Positions 19,903-28,915 of a stretch of DNA of 64,000 bases are shown one piece after another (position 1 is the first letter of the stretch; each line of letters begins with the position of its first letter). This DNA comes from Amycolatopsis mediterranei (GTDB lineage Bacteria; Actinomycetota; Actinomycetes; Mycobacteriales; Pseudonocardiaceae). The DNA is taken from positions 2,407,489 through 2,471,488 of the forward strand of contig NZ_CP100416.1 of assembly GCF_026017845.1 (NCBI RefSeq), read 5' to 3'. The notes under the pieces are model-generated. The model did no database searches, was not told the origin of the DNA, and saw nothing but the letters and a program-made list of their open reading frames with translations. The translations under genes and the position numbers were made by a program.

Positions 19903-20751
19903 GTGCGGCTGGGTGGTGGACTGCTGGTGGCGCTGGCGGCCGGGGCGGCGGGCGCGGGCTGGTGGCTGCTGGCCGGGCTCGTGCTGGCGGCGGTGGCCGC
20001 CGGCGTGACGGCGCGGGTGCCGGAACCGGGGGATGCCCTGGTGGACCGGGTTGTCGTCGCCGTCGCGCGGCTGTCCGAGGTGACGGTCTACGCGATCGCG
20101 TTCGGAGCCTACGTCTTCCCCGCCCACCGCGCGGTGGCCGCCGCGGCGTTCGTCGTGGTGGTCGCCGGCGCCGGGTACGCCGGGCTGAAGATCCCGACGA
20201 TCGTCGTACGGGCCGCGGGTGGACTGCTGCTCGCGGCGGGGCTCGCGCTGGTCGCGGTGTGCGTCGCGGTGGCGCCGGTGACGACCGCCGGCGGCGGCCT
20301 GCAGCCGCCGGACTTCGCGGGCGTGCTGGTCGCCGCCGTGGTGGCGTTCCCCTTCCTGCGGCCCGGTGGACGCGGGAACGCGGGCCTGCGGGTGCTGCTG
20401 CTCGGCGCGTTCGCCGTCGTGGCCGCCTTTGCCGCGCTCTACCAGCTCGGCGCGCTGCGGCTCGGGCTGTCGCTCACCTCGCTGCGCGACCTGCTGTCCG
20501 CCGCCGACGCGGACGCGCTGCAGCCGCTGCTCACCGTCGTCGCCGTGATCGCGACCCTCGTGCCCGCCCTCGCGGCCGGGACCGAGGTCCGGGCCCGCGC
20601 CGGGATGCCCGGGCTCGCGGGCGTCGCCGTCGCCGCCGTGGCCGCGTACTTCCTGCCGGTGCTGCCCGTGCTCGTCGTCGCCGGGCTGGCTGCCGTGTTC
20701 GAGCTGCTACTGGGCGTACGCGCGCGCAGGTACAGTGAAACCCGTGAGTGA
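19903..20751 (+). CDS. Multi-pass membrane protein, function unknown
   Basis: A 282-residue, very Ala/Val/Leu-rich protein with about eight predicted membrane helices and almost no polar loops. One short conserved-looking loop follows the second helix (TARVPEPGDALVDR), and the segment YAIAFGAYVFPAHR may line a pore or active site. GGGAGGG lies five bases before the GTG start. The 3' end overlaps the DUF402 gene start by 17 bases, so the two are likely co-transcribed. I recognise no specific family. Confidence 0.7.
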   Translation: MRLGGGLLVALAAGAAGAGWWLLAGLVLAAVAAGVTARVPEPGDALVDRVVVAVARLSEVTVYAIAFGAYVFPAHRAVAAAAFVVVVAGAGYAGLKIPTIVVRAAGGLLLAAGLALVAVCVAVAPVTTAGGGLQPPDFAGVLVAAVVAFPFLRPGGRGNAGLRVLLLGAFAVVAAFAALYQLGALRLGLSLTSLRDLLSAADADALQPLLTVVAVIATLVPALAAGTEVRARAGMPGLAGVAVAAVAAYFLPVLPVLVVAGLAAVFELLLGVRARRYSETRE

Positions 20752-21394
20752 TCGACGTTGGCGGCCGGGGGAGACCGTGGCCGAACGGTTCCACCGCCCC
20801 GACGGCTCGATCGGCCAGGTCCACCCGCTGCGCGTCCTCGAAGACGACGGCCGCGTCCTGCTCGCCTGGCTGCCGGCCGGCACGCCGATCATCGGCAGCA
20901 GGCTCGCCGACGGCCGCCTGATGCGGGACGCCCCGCTGGAGCAGCGGTTCCGCATTCCGCGGGTGGCGGTGCCGGACTTCTGGCACGGCGCGTCGACGCT
21001 GCGCCGGATTCCCGAAGACGAGTGGTCGTCGGTCTGGTGGTTCTTCGACCTCGAAGGCCGGTTCAAGAACTGGTACGTCAACCTGGAGATCCCGCTGGGC
21101 CGCACGCCGGGCGCGGTCGACCGGATCGACGGCGTCCTCGACGTCGTCGTCGAGCGCGACGGCAGCTGGCGCTGGGACGACGAGGACGAGGCGGAGGCCG
21201 CGCTCGAGGTCGGCCGCCTGACGCTCGAGCAGTTCGACCGGCTGCGCGCGGAGGGCGAACGGATCGGCGCCCTGGCCGAACGCGGCGCCTACCCGTTCGA
21301 CGGCACGGACACCGACTTCCGCCCGGACCCCGGCTGGCCGGCGCCGGAGCTCAGCCCGCGGTCAGGAGAAGGATCAGCGCCAGCACGGCGTTGA
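20735..21394 (+). CDS. DUF402 domain protein
   Basis: A 219-residue protein of the DUF402/FomD-like family, whose characterised members hydrolyse nucleotide or phosphonate-nucleotide esters with a divalent metal. Visible are the family's beta-barrel elements, WWFFDLEGRFKNWYVNLE (the hallmark W-Y-V-N-[LI]-E) near 108-125 and the acidic DRIDGVLDVVVERDG. Two GTG starts are possible (20735 and 20744); both overlap the preceding gene. Its 3' end runs 44 bases into the convergent gene at 21351. The substrate is unknown. Confidence 0.8.
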   Translation: MKPVSDRRWRPGETVAERFHRPDGSIGQVHPLRVLEDDGRVLLAWLPAGTPIIGSRLADGRLMRDAPLEQRFRIPRVAVPDFWHGASTLRRIPEDEWSSVWWFFDLEGRFKNWYVNLEIPLGRTPGAVDRIDGVLDVVVERDGSWRWDDEDEAEAALEVGRLTLEQFDRLRAEGERIGALAERGAYPFDGTDTDFRPDPGWPAPELSPRSGEGSAPARR

Positions 21395-21650
21395 CGACCG
21401 CGAGGATCACCACCGACTTGGCCGGGAGCACCTTCGGGAACGCCTTGCCGTGGATCTTCCGCCACCACACGACGCCGAAGACGCCGCCGACCAGGCCGAG
21501 GAAGCCGCCGAAGCCGCTGTCCAGCACGGCCCAGCCGACCATGCCGAGCAGGCCGACGCCGAAAGTCAGCAGCACCGCGGCGACGAAGGTCTTGATGTCG
21601 GCGCCGGTGCTCTTGGGCCGGGGGACCGGCTCAGTGGAGTGGTAGGTCAC
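21351..21650 (-). CDS. Small membrane protein, function unknown
   Basis: A 99-residue protein with an 18-residue polar N-terminus and three hydrophobic helices (about 22-45, 47-62, 78-98) separated by a WWRKIHGK basic loop. Codon use matches its neighbours, so it is probably real although its last 44 bases overlap the convergent DUF402 gene. No family recognised. Confidence 0.65.
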   Translation of the reverse strand: MTYHSTEPVPRPKSTGADIKTFVAAVLLTFGVGLLGMVGWAVLDSGFGGFLGLVGGVFGVVWWRKIHGKAFPKVLPAKSVVILAVVNAVLALILLLTAG

Positions 21651-21747
21651 CAGGGCATCTTAGAGGGGCCACGCCGCGGGCGCGGGGAACTCCGGAACAG
21701 ATGGACATCCGACTAACGCGCGTCCGAGCAAGCGGTATCGTCTAGCC

Positions 21748-22851
<1,104 letters not shown>

Positions 22852-22871
22852 TCCTGATTCCACCGGCCGAT

Positions 22872-22917
22872 ACCCTAGCGGTAACTGCCTCATCCATGAG
22901 GCAGTTACCGCTAGGGT
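22872..22917. terminator. Perfect 22-bp hairpin between convergent genes
   Basis: The arm ACCCTAGCGGTAACTGCCTC plus AT is followed by a 2-base loop and its exact complement. It lies between the ilvE and cobT stop codons, so a bidirectional terminator is likely, although a perfect stem this long with no T tract is unusual. Confidence 0.65.
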
Positions 22918-22963
22918 CGGCGAGCCGACCTTCCCGGCGAGTGCCGGGGTTCGCTTTCGTGGT

Positions 22964-24040
22964 TCAGGAAGCGGGCGCGGTGATCAGCGGGCCGGAGACG
23001 CCGGCCTGCTCGTGGGTGGCCGTCTCGGCGAGGACGCGGGCCGCCATCATCAGCAGCGGCAACGCGGTCACGGCGCCGGTGCCTTCGCCGAGCCGGACGT
23101 CCAGTTCCAGCAGCGGGCCCAGGTCGAGGTGCTCCAGCGCGAGGGCGTGCGCCGGTTCGGCCGTCCGCTGACCCGCGACCCACCAGCGCCGCGCGCCCGG
23201 GGCGAGCTCCTCGGCGACCAGCGCGGCGGCGCAGGCGACCAGGCCGTCCAGCACCACCGGCGTCCGGCGGACCGCGGCCTGGGCGAGGAACCCGGCCATC
23301 GCGGCGATGTCCGCACCGGCCGTGGTGCGCAGCAGACCGACCGGGTCGGCCAGCACCGCGCGGGCCCGGCGCAGGGCGTCGCGCACGGCGGTGGCCTTGC
23401 GCATCCACGCGTCGTCGTCGATGCCGGAGCCGCGGCCGACGACGGCGACCGGCTCGCTGCCGGTCAGGGCCGCCACCAGCACCGACGCCGGCGTGCTGTT
23501 GCCGATCCCGAGGTCGCCGGGGATGAGCAGGTCGGCCCCGCCGTCGACTTCGGCGTCGGCGATCGCGATCCCGGCGCGGACGGCGGCCTTGGCCTCGTCG
23601 GCGGTCAGCGCGTCTTCGACGTCGATGGAGCCCGAGCCGCGGCGGACCTTGAACTCGCCGATCGAGCGCGTCGCGGGGGCCTCGGTGTCGACGGCCAGGT
23701 CGACGACGCGCACGCTCGCGCCGGCGGCGGCGGCCAGGACGTTGATCGCGGCGCCACCGGTGAGCATGGTGCCGAGCAGCTGCGCGGTGACCTCGGCGGG
23801 ATAGGCGGAGACGCCCTTCGCGGCGATGCCGTGGTCCCCGGCGAAGACGACGACGCGCGGCCGGGTGAACGGCCGCGGCGGCGACTGCCCCTGGCAGGCG
23901 GCGATCCAGACGCCCAGCTCTTCCAGCCTGCCCAGCGACCCGGCGGGCTTGACGAGCTTGCCGTGCAGCGCGATGGCGGCGGACCGAGCGTGGTCATCGG
24001 GCGGGGCGATCTCGGGGAACTCGATGTTTTCCGGCTCCAC
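22964..24040 (-). CDS. cobT: Nicotinate-nucleotide-dimethylbenzimidazole phosphoribosyltransferase
   Basis: Makes alpha-ribazole phosphate for the lower ligand of cobalamin. The 358-residue protein has [17 protein letters not shown] near 31-48, [16 protein letters not shown] near 66-81, [12 protein letters not shown] near 174-186 and, near the C-terminus, GEGTGA with the expected catalytic glutamate. No cobU or cobS is adjacent in this window, unlike many operons. A minus-strand transcript would start in the 440-base spacer upstream, close to a double-hairpin repeat. Confidence 0.95.
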   Translation of the reverse strand: MEPENIEFPEIAPPDDHARSAAIALHGKLVKPAGSLGRLEELGVWIAACQGQSPPRPFTRPRVVVFAGDHGIAAKGVSAYPAEVTAQLLGTMLTGGAAINVLAAAAGASVRVVDLAVDTEAPATRSIGEFKVRRGSGSIDVEDALTADEAKAAVRAGIAIADAEVDGGADLLIPGDLGIGNSTPASVLVAALTGSEPVAVVGRGSGIDDDAWMRKATAVRDALRRARAVLADPVGLLRTTAGADIAAMAGFLAQAAVRRTPVVLDGLVACAAALVAEELAPGARRWWVAGQRTAEPAHALALEHLDLGPLLELDVRLGEGTGAVTALPLLMMAARVLAETATHEQAGVSGPLITAPAS

Positions 24041-24060
24041 ACCAGGCCCTTCGACTCTTT

Positions 24061-24107
24061 GGGGTTCCGGGTGGCGGAGCCCCCGGCCCGGGGCGGAGCC
24101 CCGGTTT
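24061..24107. repeat. Double-hairpin repeat, copy 1
   Basis: CCGGGTGGCGGAGCCCCCGG followed by CCCGGGGCGGAGCCCCGG. The element folds into two GC hairpins, GGGGCTCC/GGAGCCCC-type then CCGGGGC/GCCCCGG. Near-identical copies lie at 38950-38996 (same orientation), 49880-49925 and 60710-60757 (opposite orientation). This copy lies just upstream of cobT in its promoter region. Confidence 0.8.
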
Positions 24108-24482
24108 CAACGCTGTGGCACGGCAACGCTGTGGCCAACTTACCGGGCAGCGGCGGCCGCGAGTCGTGCGGCCGGGGTGGCGGACCACGGCGTTGGCGTT
24201 GGCGGTGTGGTGGCGGGCGGTCCGGTGCCGGTGGCGCGGCTTCCGCGAGGTCGCGCGGGGATCCGGCTTGGCCTTGGGGGAGGGCCGGTGCCCGGCGGGC
24301 GGCGCGGGTTTCCGGGGGGCTGGGGGAGCGGGCCCGCCCGGGTGCGGCTTCGCGGTCGGCGGCGGCCGTGCCGAGCCGGCCGGAGTGGGCCGGCGGCGGC
24401 TCGATCCCCGCCTCCGCGAGGTCTCGCGGGAATCGGCGCAGCGTCCGGCCGCGCTCACCGGCGCCCAGTAGTCTCGCGGCTC
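24108..24482. other. GC-rich spacer without a convincing gene
   Basis: Between the repeat upstream of cobT and ispD. An open frame on the plus strand exists but is low-complexity Gly/Arg/Ala and has no start signal. A roughly 22-bp direct repeat is visible: TCCGCGAGGTCGCGCGGGGA at 24242 and TCCGCGAGGTCTCGCGGGAA at 24413. I see no promoter I can defend. Confidence 0.5.
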
Positions 24483-25160
24483 GTGGAGACGACGGCGGCC
24501 GCGGTGGTGCTGGCCAGCGGCGCGGGGACCCGCGTCGGCGCGAAGCTGAACAAGGTCTACCTGCCCCTGGCCGGGCGGCGGGTCGTGGCCTGGTCGCTGG
24601 ATGCCTTCGAACGCGTCCCCGGGATCGGCGTGCTCGTGCTGGTGATCCGGCCGCAGGACCGCGAACTCGCCGAAGAAGTCACCGGCGAAGGCGTCGAGAT
24701 CGTGTACGGCGGCGACACCCGCCAGGCCTCCGAGCTCAATGCGCTGCGCCACCTCGCCCCGCGCATTAGAGGCGGCCGGGTCGACGCCGTGCTGCTGCAC
24801 GACGCGGCCCGGCCGCTGGTCCACCCCGAACTGGTCGGTGCGGTGCTGGCCCGGACACGCGAGGACGGGGGGGCTGTGCCGGGCCTGGCCGCGGACGACG
24901 TCGTCGAGGTGGAAGCCGGGCACCTGGTCGCCCAGGTGCCCGGCGCGATCCGCGTCCAGACGCCTCAGGGCTTCCGGGCCGGACCGCTGCTCGAGGCCTA
25001 CGAGAAGGCCGAGCGTGAAGGCTTCGTGGGTACGGACACTTCGTCGTGCATGGAGCGGTTCTCCTCCCTGCCGATCCGCTGGGTCCCGGGTGCTCCCGAG
25101 AACCTCAAGATCACCTATCCCCACGACCTCGTCGTCGCGGAGCGGCTGCTGGCCCGCTAG
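24483..25160 (+). CDS. ispD: 2-C-methyl-D-erythritol 4-phosphate cytidylyltransferase-like
   Basis: A 225-residue nucleotidyltransferase of the IspD family, which makes CDP-methylerythritol in the MEP isoprenoid pathway. VVLASGAGTRVGAKLNKVYL is the CTP-binding N-terminal motif, although canonical members have P-K where this has N-K. LLHDAARPLV, the signature D-A-A-R-P, lies near 103-112, and VQTPQGFRAGPLLEAY near 160. Starts at GTG. Unlike the usual ispD, neither ispF nor carD is next to it, so it may be a second copy or a related cytidylyltransferase (for example for another polyol phosphate). Confidence 0.78.
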   Translation: METTAAAVVLASGAGTRVGAKLNKVYLPLAGRRVVAWSLDAFERVPGIGVLVLVIRPQDRELAEEVTGEGVEIVYGGDTRQASELNALRHLAPRIRGGRVDAVLLHDAARPLVHPELVGAVLARTREDGGAVPGLAADDVVEVEAGHLVAQVPGAIRVQTPQGFRAGPLLEAYEKAEREGFVGTDTSSCMERFSSLPIRWVPGAPENLKITYPHDLVVAERLLAR

Positions 25161-25603
25161 GCGCACGCGGGCGGGCCGCCGCCGTCGTCTCCCTCCCCAC
25201 GCCCCGTCGGCCGGATGGTGACGTCGTGGCGCAGTTCGGGCGGGATCCGGCACTCCCGCTGTGGCCGGAGTGCCTGCAGCGGAGCTCCCGGGGTGCCGGG
25301 TTCCGCCAGGGTGAGCACCGCTCTCAGGGTCCACACCGGGGTGGCGTGGTACTGCCAGGTGACGACCCGCGGGCTGAACACGTCGGTGCCCGGGAAGGTC
25401 GGCACGCGGTAGGCGCTGGCCCGGTGCTCGTCGCGGAGGATGATGACGTCCGCGCAGGTCGGCCAGCGGTATACCGCCGCGTAGATCTCCGGTGCCTCGC
25501 GGCCACCGAACAGGTGCAGCACCCATTTGCGGCGCCGGAGTTCCTCGAGGAGTTCCTCGAGGCCCTGGCCGCTGGAGCCGGAGTGCGGTGTGGGCGGGGA
25601 CAC
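25157..25603 (-). CDS. Conserved protein, function unknown
   Basis: A 148-residue soluble protein, beginning at GTG and overlapping the convergent ispD stop by 4 bases. The first 70 residues have a helix (LEELLEELRRRKWVLHLFGG) and a strand ADVIILRDEHRASAYR; a W-Q-Y-H-A-T-P-V-W-T-L-R motif follows, and the tail is Gly/Pro-rich. Proteins with this look occur as single genes in actinomycetes. No family is claimed. It is divergent from the GntR gene and may be under the same operator. Confidence 0.6.
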   Translation of the reverse strand: MSPPTPHSGSSGQGLEELLEELRRRKWVLHLFGGREAPEIYAAVYRWPTCADVIILRDEHRASAYRVPTFPGTDVFSPRVVTWQYHATPVWTLRAVLTLAEPGTPGAPLQALRPQRECRIPPELRHDVTIRPTGRGEGDDGGGPPACA

Positions 25604-25620
25604 ACTTTCGAGGGTAACTT

Positions 25621-25658
25621 GCGTACTAGCGCACAGTCCAGTGCGTGTACTAGTACGC
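25621..25658. promoter_or_regulatory. Candidate GntR operator
   Basis: GCGTACTAGCGCAC and, 6 bases on, GTGCGTGTACTAGTACGC form an interrupted inverted repeat, with the exact palindrome GTACTAGTAC at 25647-25656. It lies between the divergent gene at 25603 and the GntR gene at 25742. GntR-UTRA regulators generally bind such palindromes near their own promoter. Assignment is by position and symmetry. Confidence 0.45.
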
Positions 25659-25741
25659 CTGGGTGGTTCTGGCCAGGCCTTTGTGGGACACCCCCCGGCG
25701 TGCTAGAACACTTGTGCGTGTTGTCCCTGTGAGGAGCCGCC

Positions 25742-26491
25742 TTGCCCACCCTCGACCGCCCTGAGCCGCCGTACCTGCAGATCGCGGGCCGGATCCGTGA
25801 CGACATCCTGTCCGGCCGGCTGCAGGAGGGCGACGCGGTGCCGTCCGCCCGCGAGATCGCGCGCACCTGGGCCGTCGCCATGGCGACGGCCACCAAGGTG
25901 CTGGCCACGCTCCGCTCGCAGGGGCTCGTGCGGCCCGTGCGCGGGGTCGGCACGGTCGTCGACCGCGGTGGCCTGCACCGCACGGCCCGCGACCGCACCG
26001 CCGCCTCGGGGCGGACGGGCCGGATCTACCCGCCGGGCCACTACGCGGTGATCCGCGCGGCCGGTCTCGAGCCCGCGCCCGAACGCGCCGCGGCCGCACT
26101 CGGCCTCGAGGAAGGCGCCCCGGCGATCCGCCGCCGGCGTACCACCTACGGTCCCGACTCGCGGCCGCTGTCGACGTCGACGTCGTGGTTCGACGGCACC
26201 CTGTCGGCCAAGGCGCCGGCGCTGCTGGTGGCCGAGCGGATCGTCGAGGGCACCGCGGCCCACGCGGCCGCCCGGCTCGGCACGAAGATCGCGACCACGC
26301 AGGAACGGCACGCGGCGGGCCCCGCGGGCGAGGAGGAGGCGGCCGAGCTGGGGCTGGCCGCCGGGTCGCCGGTGCTGCTCGGCCGGAGCACCTTCGTGGC
26401 GGCCGACGGGACGGTCGTCGAGTACGGTGAATCCGCCGCCTTGCCCGACCACTGGGTTTTCTACGAGTACACGACTGAGGACGGCGAATGA
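25742..26491 (+). CDS. GntR family regulator with UTRA domain
   Basis: A 249-residue HutC-subfamily transcription factor. The winged-helix domain (about 8-75) contains YLQIAGRIRDDILSGRLQEG and VPSAREIARTWAVAMATATK. The UTRA ligand-binding domain (about 90-245) ends in a DGTVVEYGESAALPDHWVFY strand pair. GAGGAG precedes a TTG start. Its end overlaps the purC start by 4 bases (ATGA), so the two are translationally coupled, and a link to purine or a related metabolite signal is plausible. A palindromic candidate operator lies about 100 bases upstream. Confidence 0.9.
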   Translation: MPTLDRPEPPYLQIAGRIRDDILSGRLQEGDAVPSAREIARTWAVAMATATKVLATLRSQGLVRPVRGVGTVVDRGGLHRTARDRTAASGRTGRIYPPGHYAVIRAAGLEPAPERAAAALGLEEGAPAIRRRRTTYGPDSRPLSTSTSWFDGTLSAKAPALLVAERIVEGTAAHAAARLGTKIATTQERHAAGPAGEEEAAELGLAAGSPVLLGRSTFVAADGTVVEYGESAALPDHWVFYEYTTEDGE

Positions 26492-27330
26492 AGCACATCC
26501 ACGCGGGCAAGGTCCGTGACCTGTACGAACTCGACGGCGGGGACATCCTGCTGGTCGCGTCCGACCGCGTCTCGGTCTACGACGTCTCGCTGCCGACGCC
26601 GATCCCGGACAAGGGCAAGCTGCTCAACCAGCTCTCCGCCTGGTGGTTCGACCGGATGGCCGACGTCGTCCCGAACCACGTCGTGTCCACCACCGACGTG
26701 CCGGAAGAGTTCGCGGGCCGCGCCATGCGCTGCAAGCCGCTGAAGATGATCCAGGTCGAGTGCATCGCGCGCGGCTACCTGGCCGGCCTCGGCCTGCGCG
26801 AGTACCAGCGCGACGGCCGAATCTCCGGCGTCGCGCTGCCGCCGGGCCTGGTCGAGGGCGACAAGCTGCCGGAGCCGATCTTCACGCCGACGACGAAGAT
26901 CTCCGACACCGGCCACGACGAGTTCATGACCTTCGACGAGGTCCTGAACGAGATCGGCGAAGACACCGCGAAGCGGCTTCGCGAGCTGACGCTGGAGATC
27001 TACACGAAGGGCGCCGAACACGCCGCGAAGCAGGGCGTCATCATCGCCGACACGAAGCTGGAGTTCGGCTTCGACGCCGACGGCACGCTGACCCTCGGCG
27101 ACGAGGTCCTGACGTCGGACTCGTCGCGGTTCTGGCCGGCCGACGCGTGGGAGCCGGGCCGCCCGCAGCACGCGTTCGACAAGCAGTTCGTCCGCGACTG
27201 GTCGCGGTCGACCGGCTGGGACCAGACCCCGCCCGGGCCGGAGATCCCGGCGGACATCGTCGAGCAGACGCGGCAGCGCTACACCGAGGTCTACGAGCGG
27301 ATCACCGGGAAGACCTGGGTCCGCGGGTGA
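26488..27330 (+). CDS. purC: SAICAR synthase
   Basis: Phosphoribosylaminoimidazole-succinocarboxamide synthase of de novo purine synthesis; it joins CAIR and aspartate with ATP. The 280-residue protein shows GKVRDLYEL at the N-terminus, LLVASDRVSVYDV, the signature VECIARGYLAG near 89-100, and LPEPIFTPTTKISDTGHDE, as well as IIADTKLEFGFD. The length suits the longer (eukaryote/actinobacterial-like) class. It is coupled to the GntR gene; no other pur gene is in the window. Confidence 0.96.
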   Translation: MKHIHAGKVRDLYELDGGDILLVASDRVSVYDVSLPTPIPDKGKLLNQLSAWWFDRMADVVPNHVVSTTDVPEEFAGRAMRCKPLKMIQVECIARGYLAGLGLREYQRDGRISGVALPPGLVEGDKLPEPIFTPTTKISDTGHDEFMTFDEVLNEIGEDTAKRLRELTLEIYTKGAEHAAKQGVIIADTKLEFGFDADGTLTLGDEVLTSDSSRFWPADAWEPGRPQHAFDKQFVRDWSRSTGWDQTPPGPEIPADIVEQTRQRYTEVYERITGKTWVRG

Positions 27331-27407
27331 GGACGACCCGGATGGCCCCCGAAACCGCGTTCGACCTCGGGGTGCCGTTCCAGGACCGGACCGGCCGGGA
27401 CTAGCGA

Positions 27408-28397
27408 CTAGGGGCTCTTGGTCAGGCTCGCGTCGCGCTCGACGACGTCGCCCAGGGCCTCGTCGATGGCGGTCATCAGGTCGGCGTCGAGCTTCTTGCC
27501 GGCGGCCTTGACGTTCTCGTGCACCTGCTCCGGCCGCGAAGCCCCGATGATCGCCGAGGCGACGTTCGGGTTCTGCAGCACCCACGCGACGGCCAGCTGG
27601 GCGAGGCTGAGGTCGGCCTCCTTGGCGAGCGGTTCGAGCCGGGCGACGCGCTCGAGGACGTTTTCGTCGAGGAAGCGGGCGACCATGTCGGCACCGCCCT
27701 TTTCGTCGGTGGCGCGCGAGCCTTCGGGGTAGGCCTGGCCCGGCTTGTACTTGCCGGTGAGCACGCCCTGGGCGATCGGCGACCAGACGATCTGGCTCAG
27801 GCCTTCGCGCTCGGAGGCCGGGATGACCTGCTCCTCGATGACGCGCCAGAGCATGTTGTACTGCGGCTGGTTCGACACGAGTGAGATGTTCAGCTCGCGG
27901 GCGAGAGCGGCGCCGCGGGAGATCTGCTCGGCGGTCCATTCCGAGACGCCGACGTAGAGCACCTTGCCCTGCCGCACGAGGTCGGCGAAGGCGGTCATGG
28001 TCTCTTCGAGCGGGGTGTGCCGGTCGAAGCGGTGTGCCTGGTAGAGGTCGACGTAGTCGGTGCCGAGCCGCTTCAGGCTGGCGTGTGCCGACTCCATGAT
28101 GTGCTTGCGGGACAGGCCCCTGTCGTTCGGGCCCTTGGGGCCGGTGGGCCAGAAGACCTTGGTGAAGATCTCGAGGCTTTCCCGCCGCTGCCCCTGCAGG
28201 CCGCGCCCGAGCACGGACTCGGCGGCGGTGTTGGCGTAGGCATCGGCGGTGTCGAAGGTGGTGATGCCGGCGTCGAGTGCGGCCTGGATGCAGGCGCGGG
28301 CCTGATCTTCCTCGACCTGGGAACCGTGGGTGAGCCAGTTCCCGTACGAGATCTCACTGACGTTGAGGCCACTGCGGCCGAGGCGACGAAACTCCAT
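27408..28397 (-). CDS. Aldo/keto reductase
   Basis: A 329-residue NADPH-dependent TIM-barrel oxidoreductase similar to voltage-gated K-channel beta subunits and YghZ-type enzymes. The catalytic tetrad region reads TFDTADAYANTAAESVLGRG (Asp and Tyr) with Lys in IFTKVFWP and His in YQAHRFDRHTP. The C-terminal cofactor motif is IIGASRPEQVHEN. Starts at ATG. The physiological aldehyde or ketone is unknown. Confidence 0.9.
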   Translation of the reverse strand: MEFRRLGRSGLNVSEISYGNWLTHGSQVEEDQARACIQAALDAGITTFDTADAYANTAAESVLGRGLQGQRRESLEIFTKVFWPTGPKGPNDRGLSRKHIMESAHASLKRLGTDYVDLYQAHRFDRHTPLEETMTAFADLVRQGKVLYVGVSEWTAEQISRGAALARELNISLVSNQPQYNMLWRVIEEQVIPASEREGLSQIVWSPIAQGVLTGKYKPGQAYPEGSRATDEKGGADMVARFLDENVLERVARLEPLAKEADLSLAQLAVAWVLQNPNVASAIIGASRPEQVHENVKAAGKKLDADLMTAIDEALGDVVERDASLTKSP

Positions 28398-28455
28398 AGC
28401 CGTGAGCTTAGGCGGTAATCGTTTACTTTGCTAACGACCTGGCGTGACTCCGGCT

Positions 28456-28671
28456 TCATTCCGGCCGGTCGCCGTCGGCCGGCGGCCCGGCCTCGATCTC
28501 GAAGAACGGCATCTTGAGGCGGAAGCGCTCGGCGTCCTTGCGCTTGGTGAGATGGAGCCGGTAGAGCAGCCAGGCGCCGAGGAAGACGATGAAGAGGATG
28601 GCGGCGATCGCCCAGAGGCTCGCCGCGGACATCCCGGCGACGCGGGACAAGACGATTTCGAACGACGACAC
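28456..28671 (-). CDS. Small single-pass membrane protein
   Basis: A 71-residue protein with one strong hydrophobic helix (about 16-41, LWAIAAILFIVFLGAWLLY) and then a basic stretch RLHLTKRKDAERFRLK followed by an acidic tail. It starts at GTG and stands alone between the aldo/keto reductase and the DUF3043 gene. No family recognised; the N-out/C-in topology is inferred from the positive charges after the helix. Confidence 0.55.
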   Translation of the reverse strand: MSSFEIVLSRVAGMSAASLWAIAAILFIVFLGAWLLYRLHLTKRKDAERFRLKMPFFEIEAGPPADGDRPE

Positions 28672-28870
28672 GCGGCCCTCACCGCTGACCGGCCCGGGAC
28701 TTCTCCGCCAGCTGGCTCAGGTGCGCAACGCGGTGGAAGGCGGCTCTCGCCGACGCGTGCTTTCGGCGTCCGGTCCCGGGTGGCCTGCTGACGATCAAGC
28801 CAGACAAAACGCCGGATCAGCCGGTGCGACGACCGATCCGTTACGGAGGGTACCGCAGTCGCGGACAGCA

Positions 28871-28904
28871 AGAAGCCGGGTGGAGGCTCGCTCCACCCGG
28901 CTTC
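28871..28904 (-). terminator. Terminator of the DUF3043 gene
   Basis: A 14-bp stem, AGAAGCCGGGTGGA with its complement, encloses a 6-base loop 12 bases past the minus-strand stop codon at 28916. The rest of the spacer up to 28672 shows nothing I can name. Confidence 0.7.
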
Positions 28905-28915
28905 TCGGAAACTGC

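Noticed and set aside
24115-24471. 118-codon frame upstream of ispD
   Set aside because: Low-complexity Gly/Arg/Ala translation containing the diverged direct repeat; no start signal.
27328-27404. 25-codon frame after purC (starting near the purC stop)
   Set aside because: Very short, no ribosome-binding site and no recognisable pattern; could be open by chance in GC-rich DNA.
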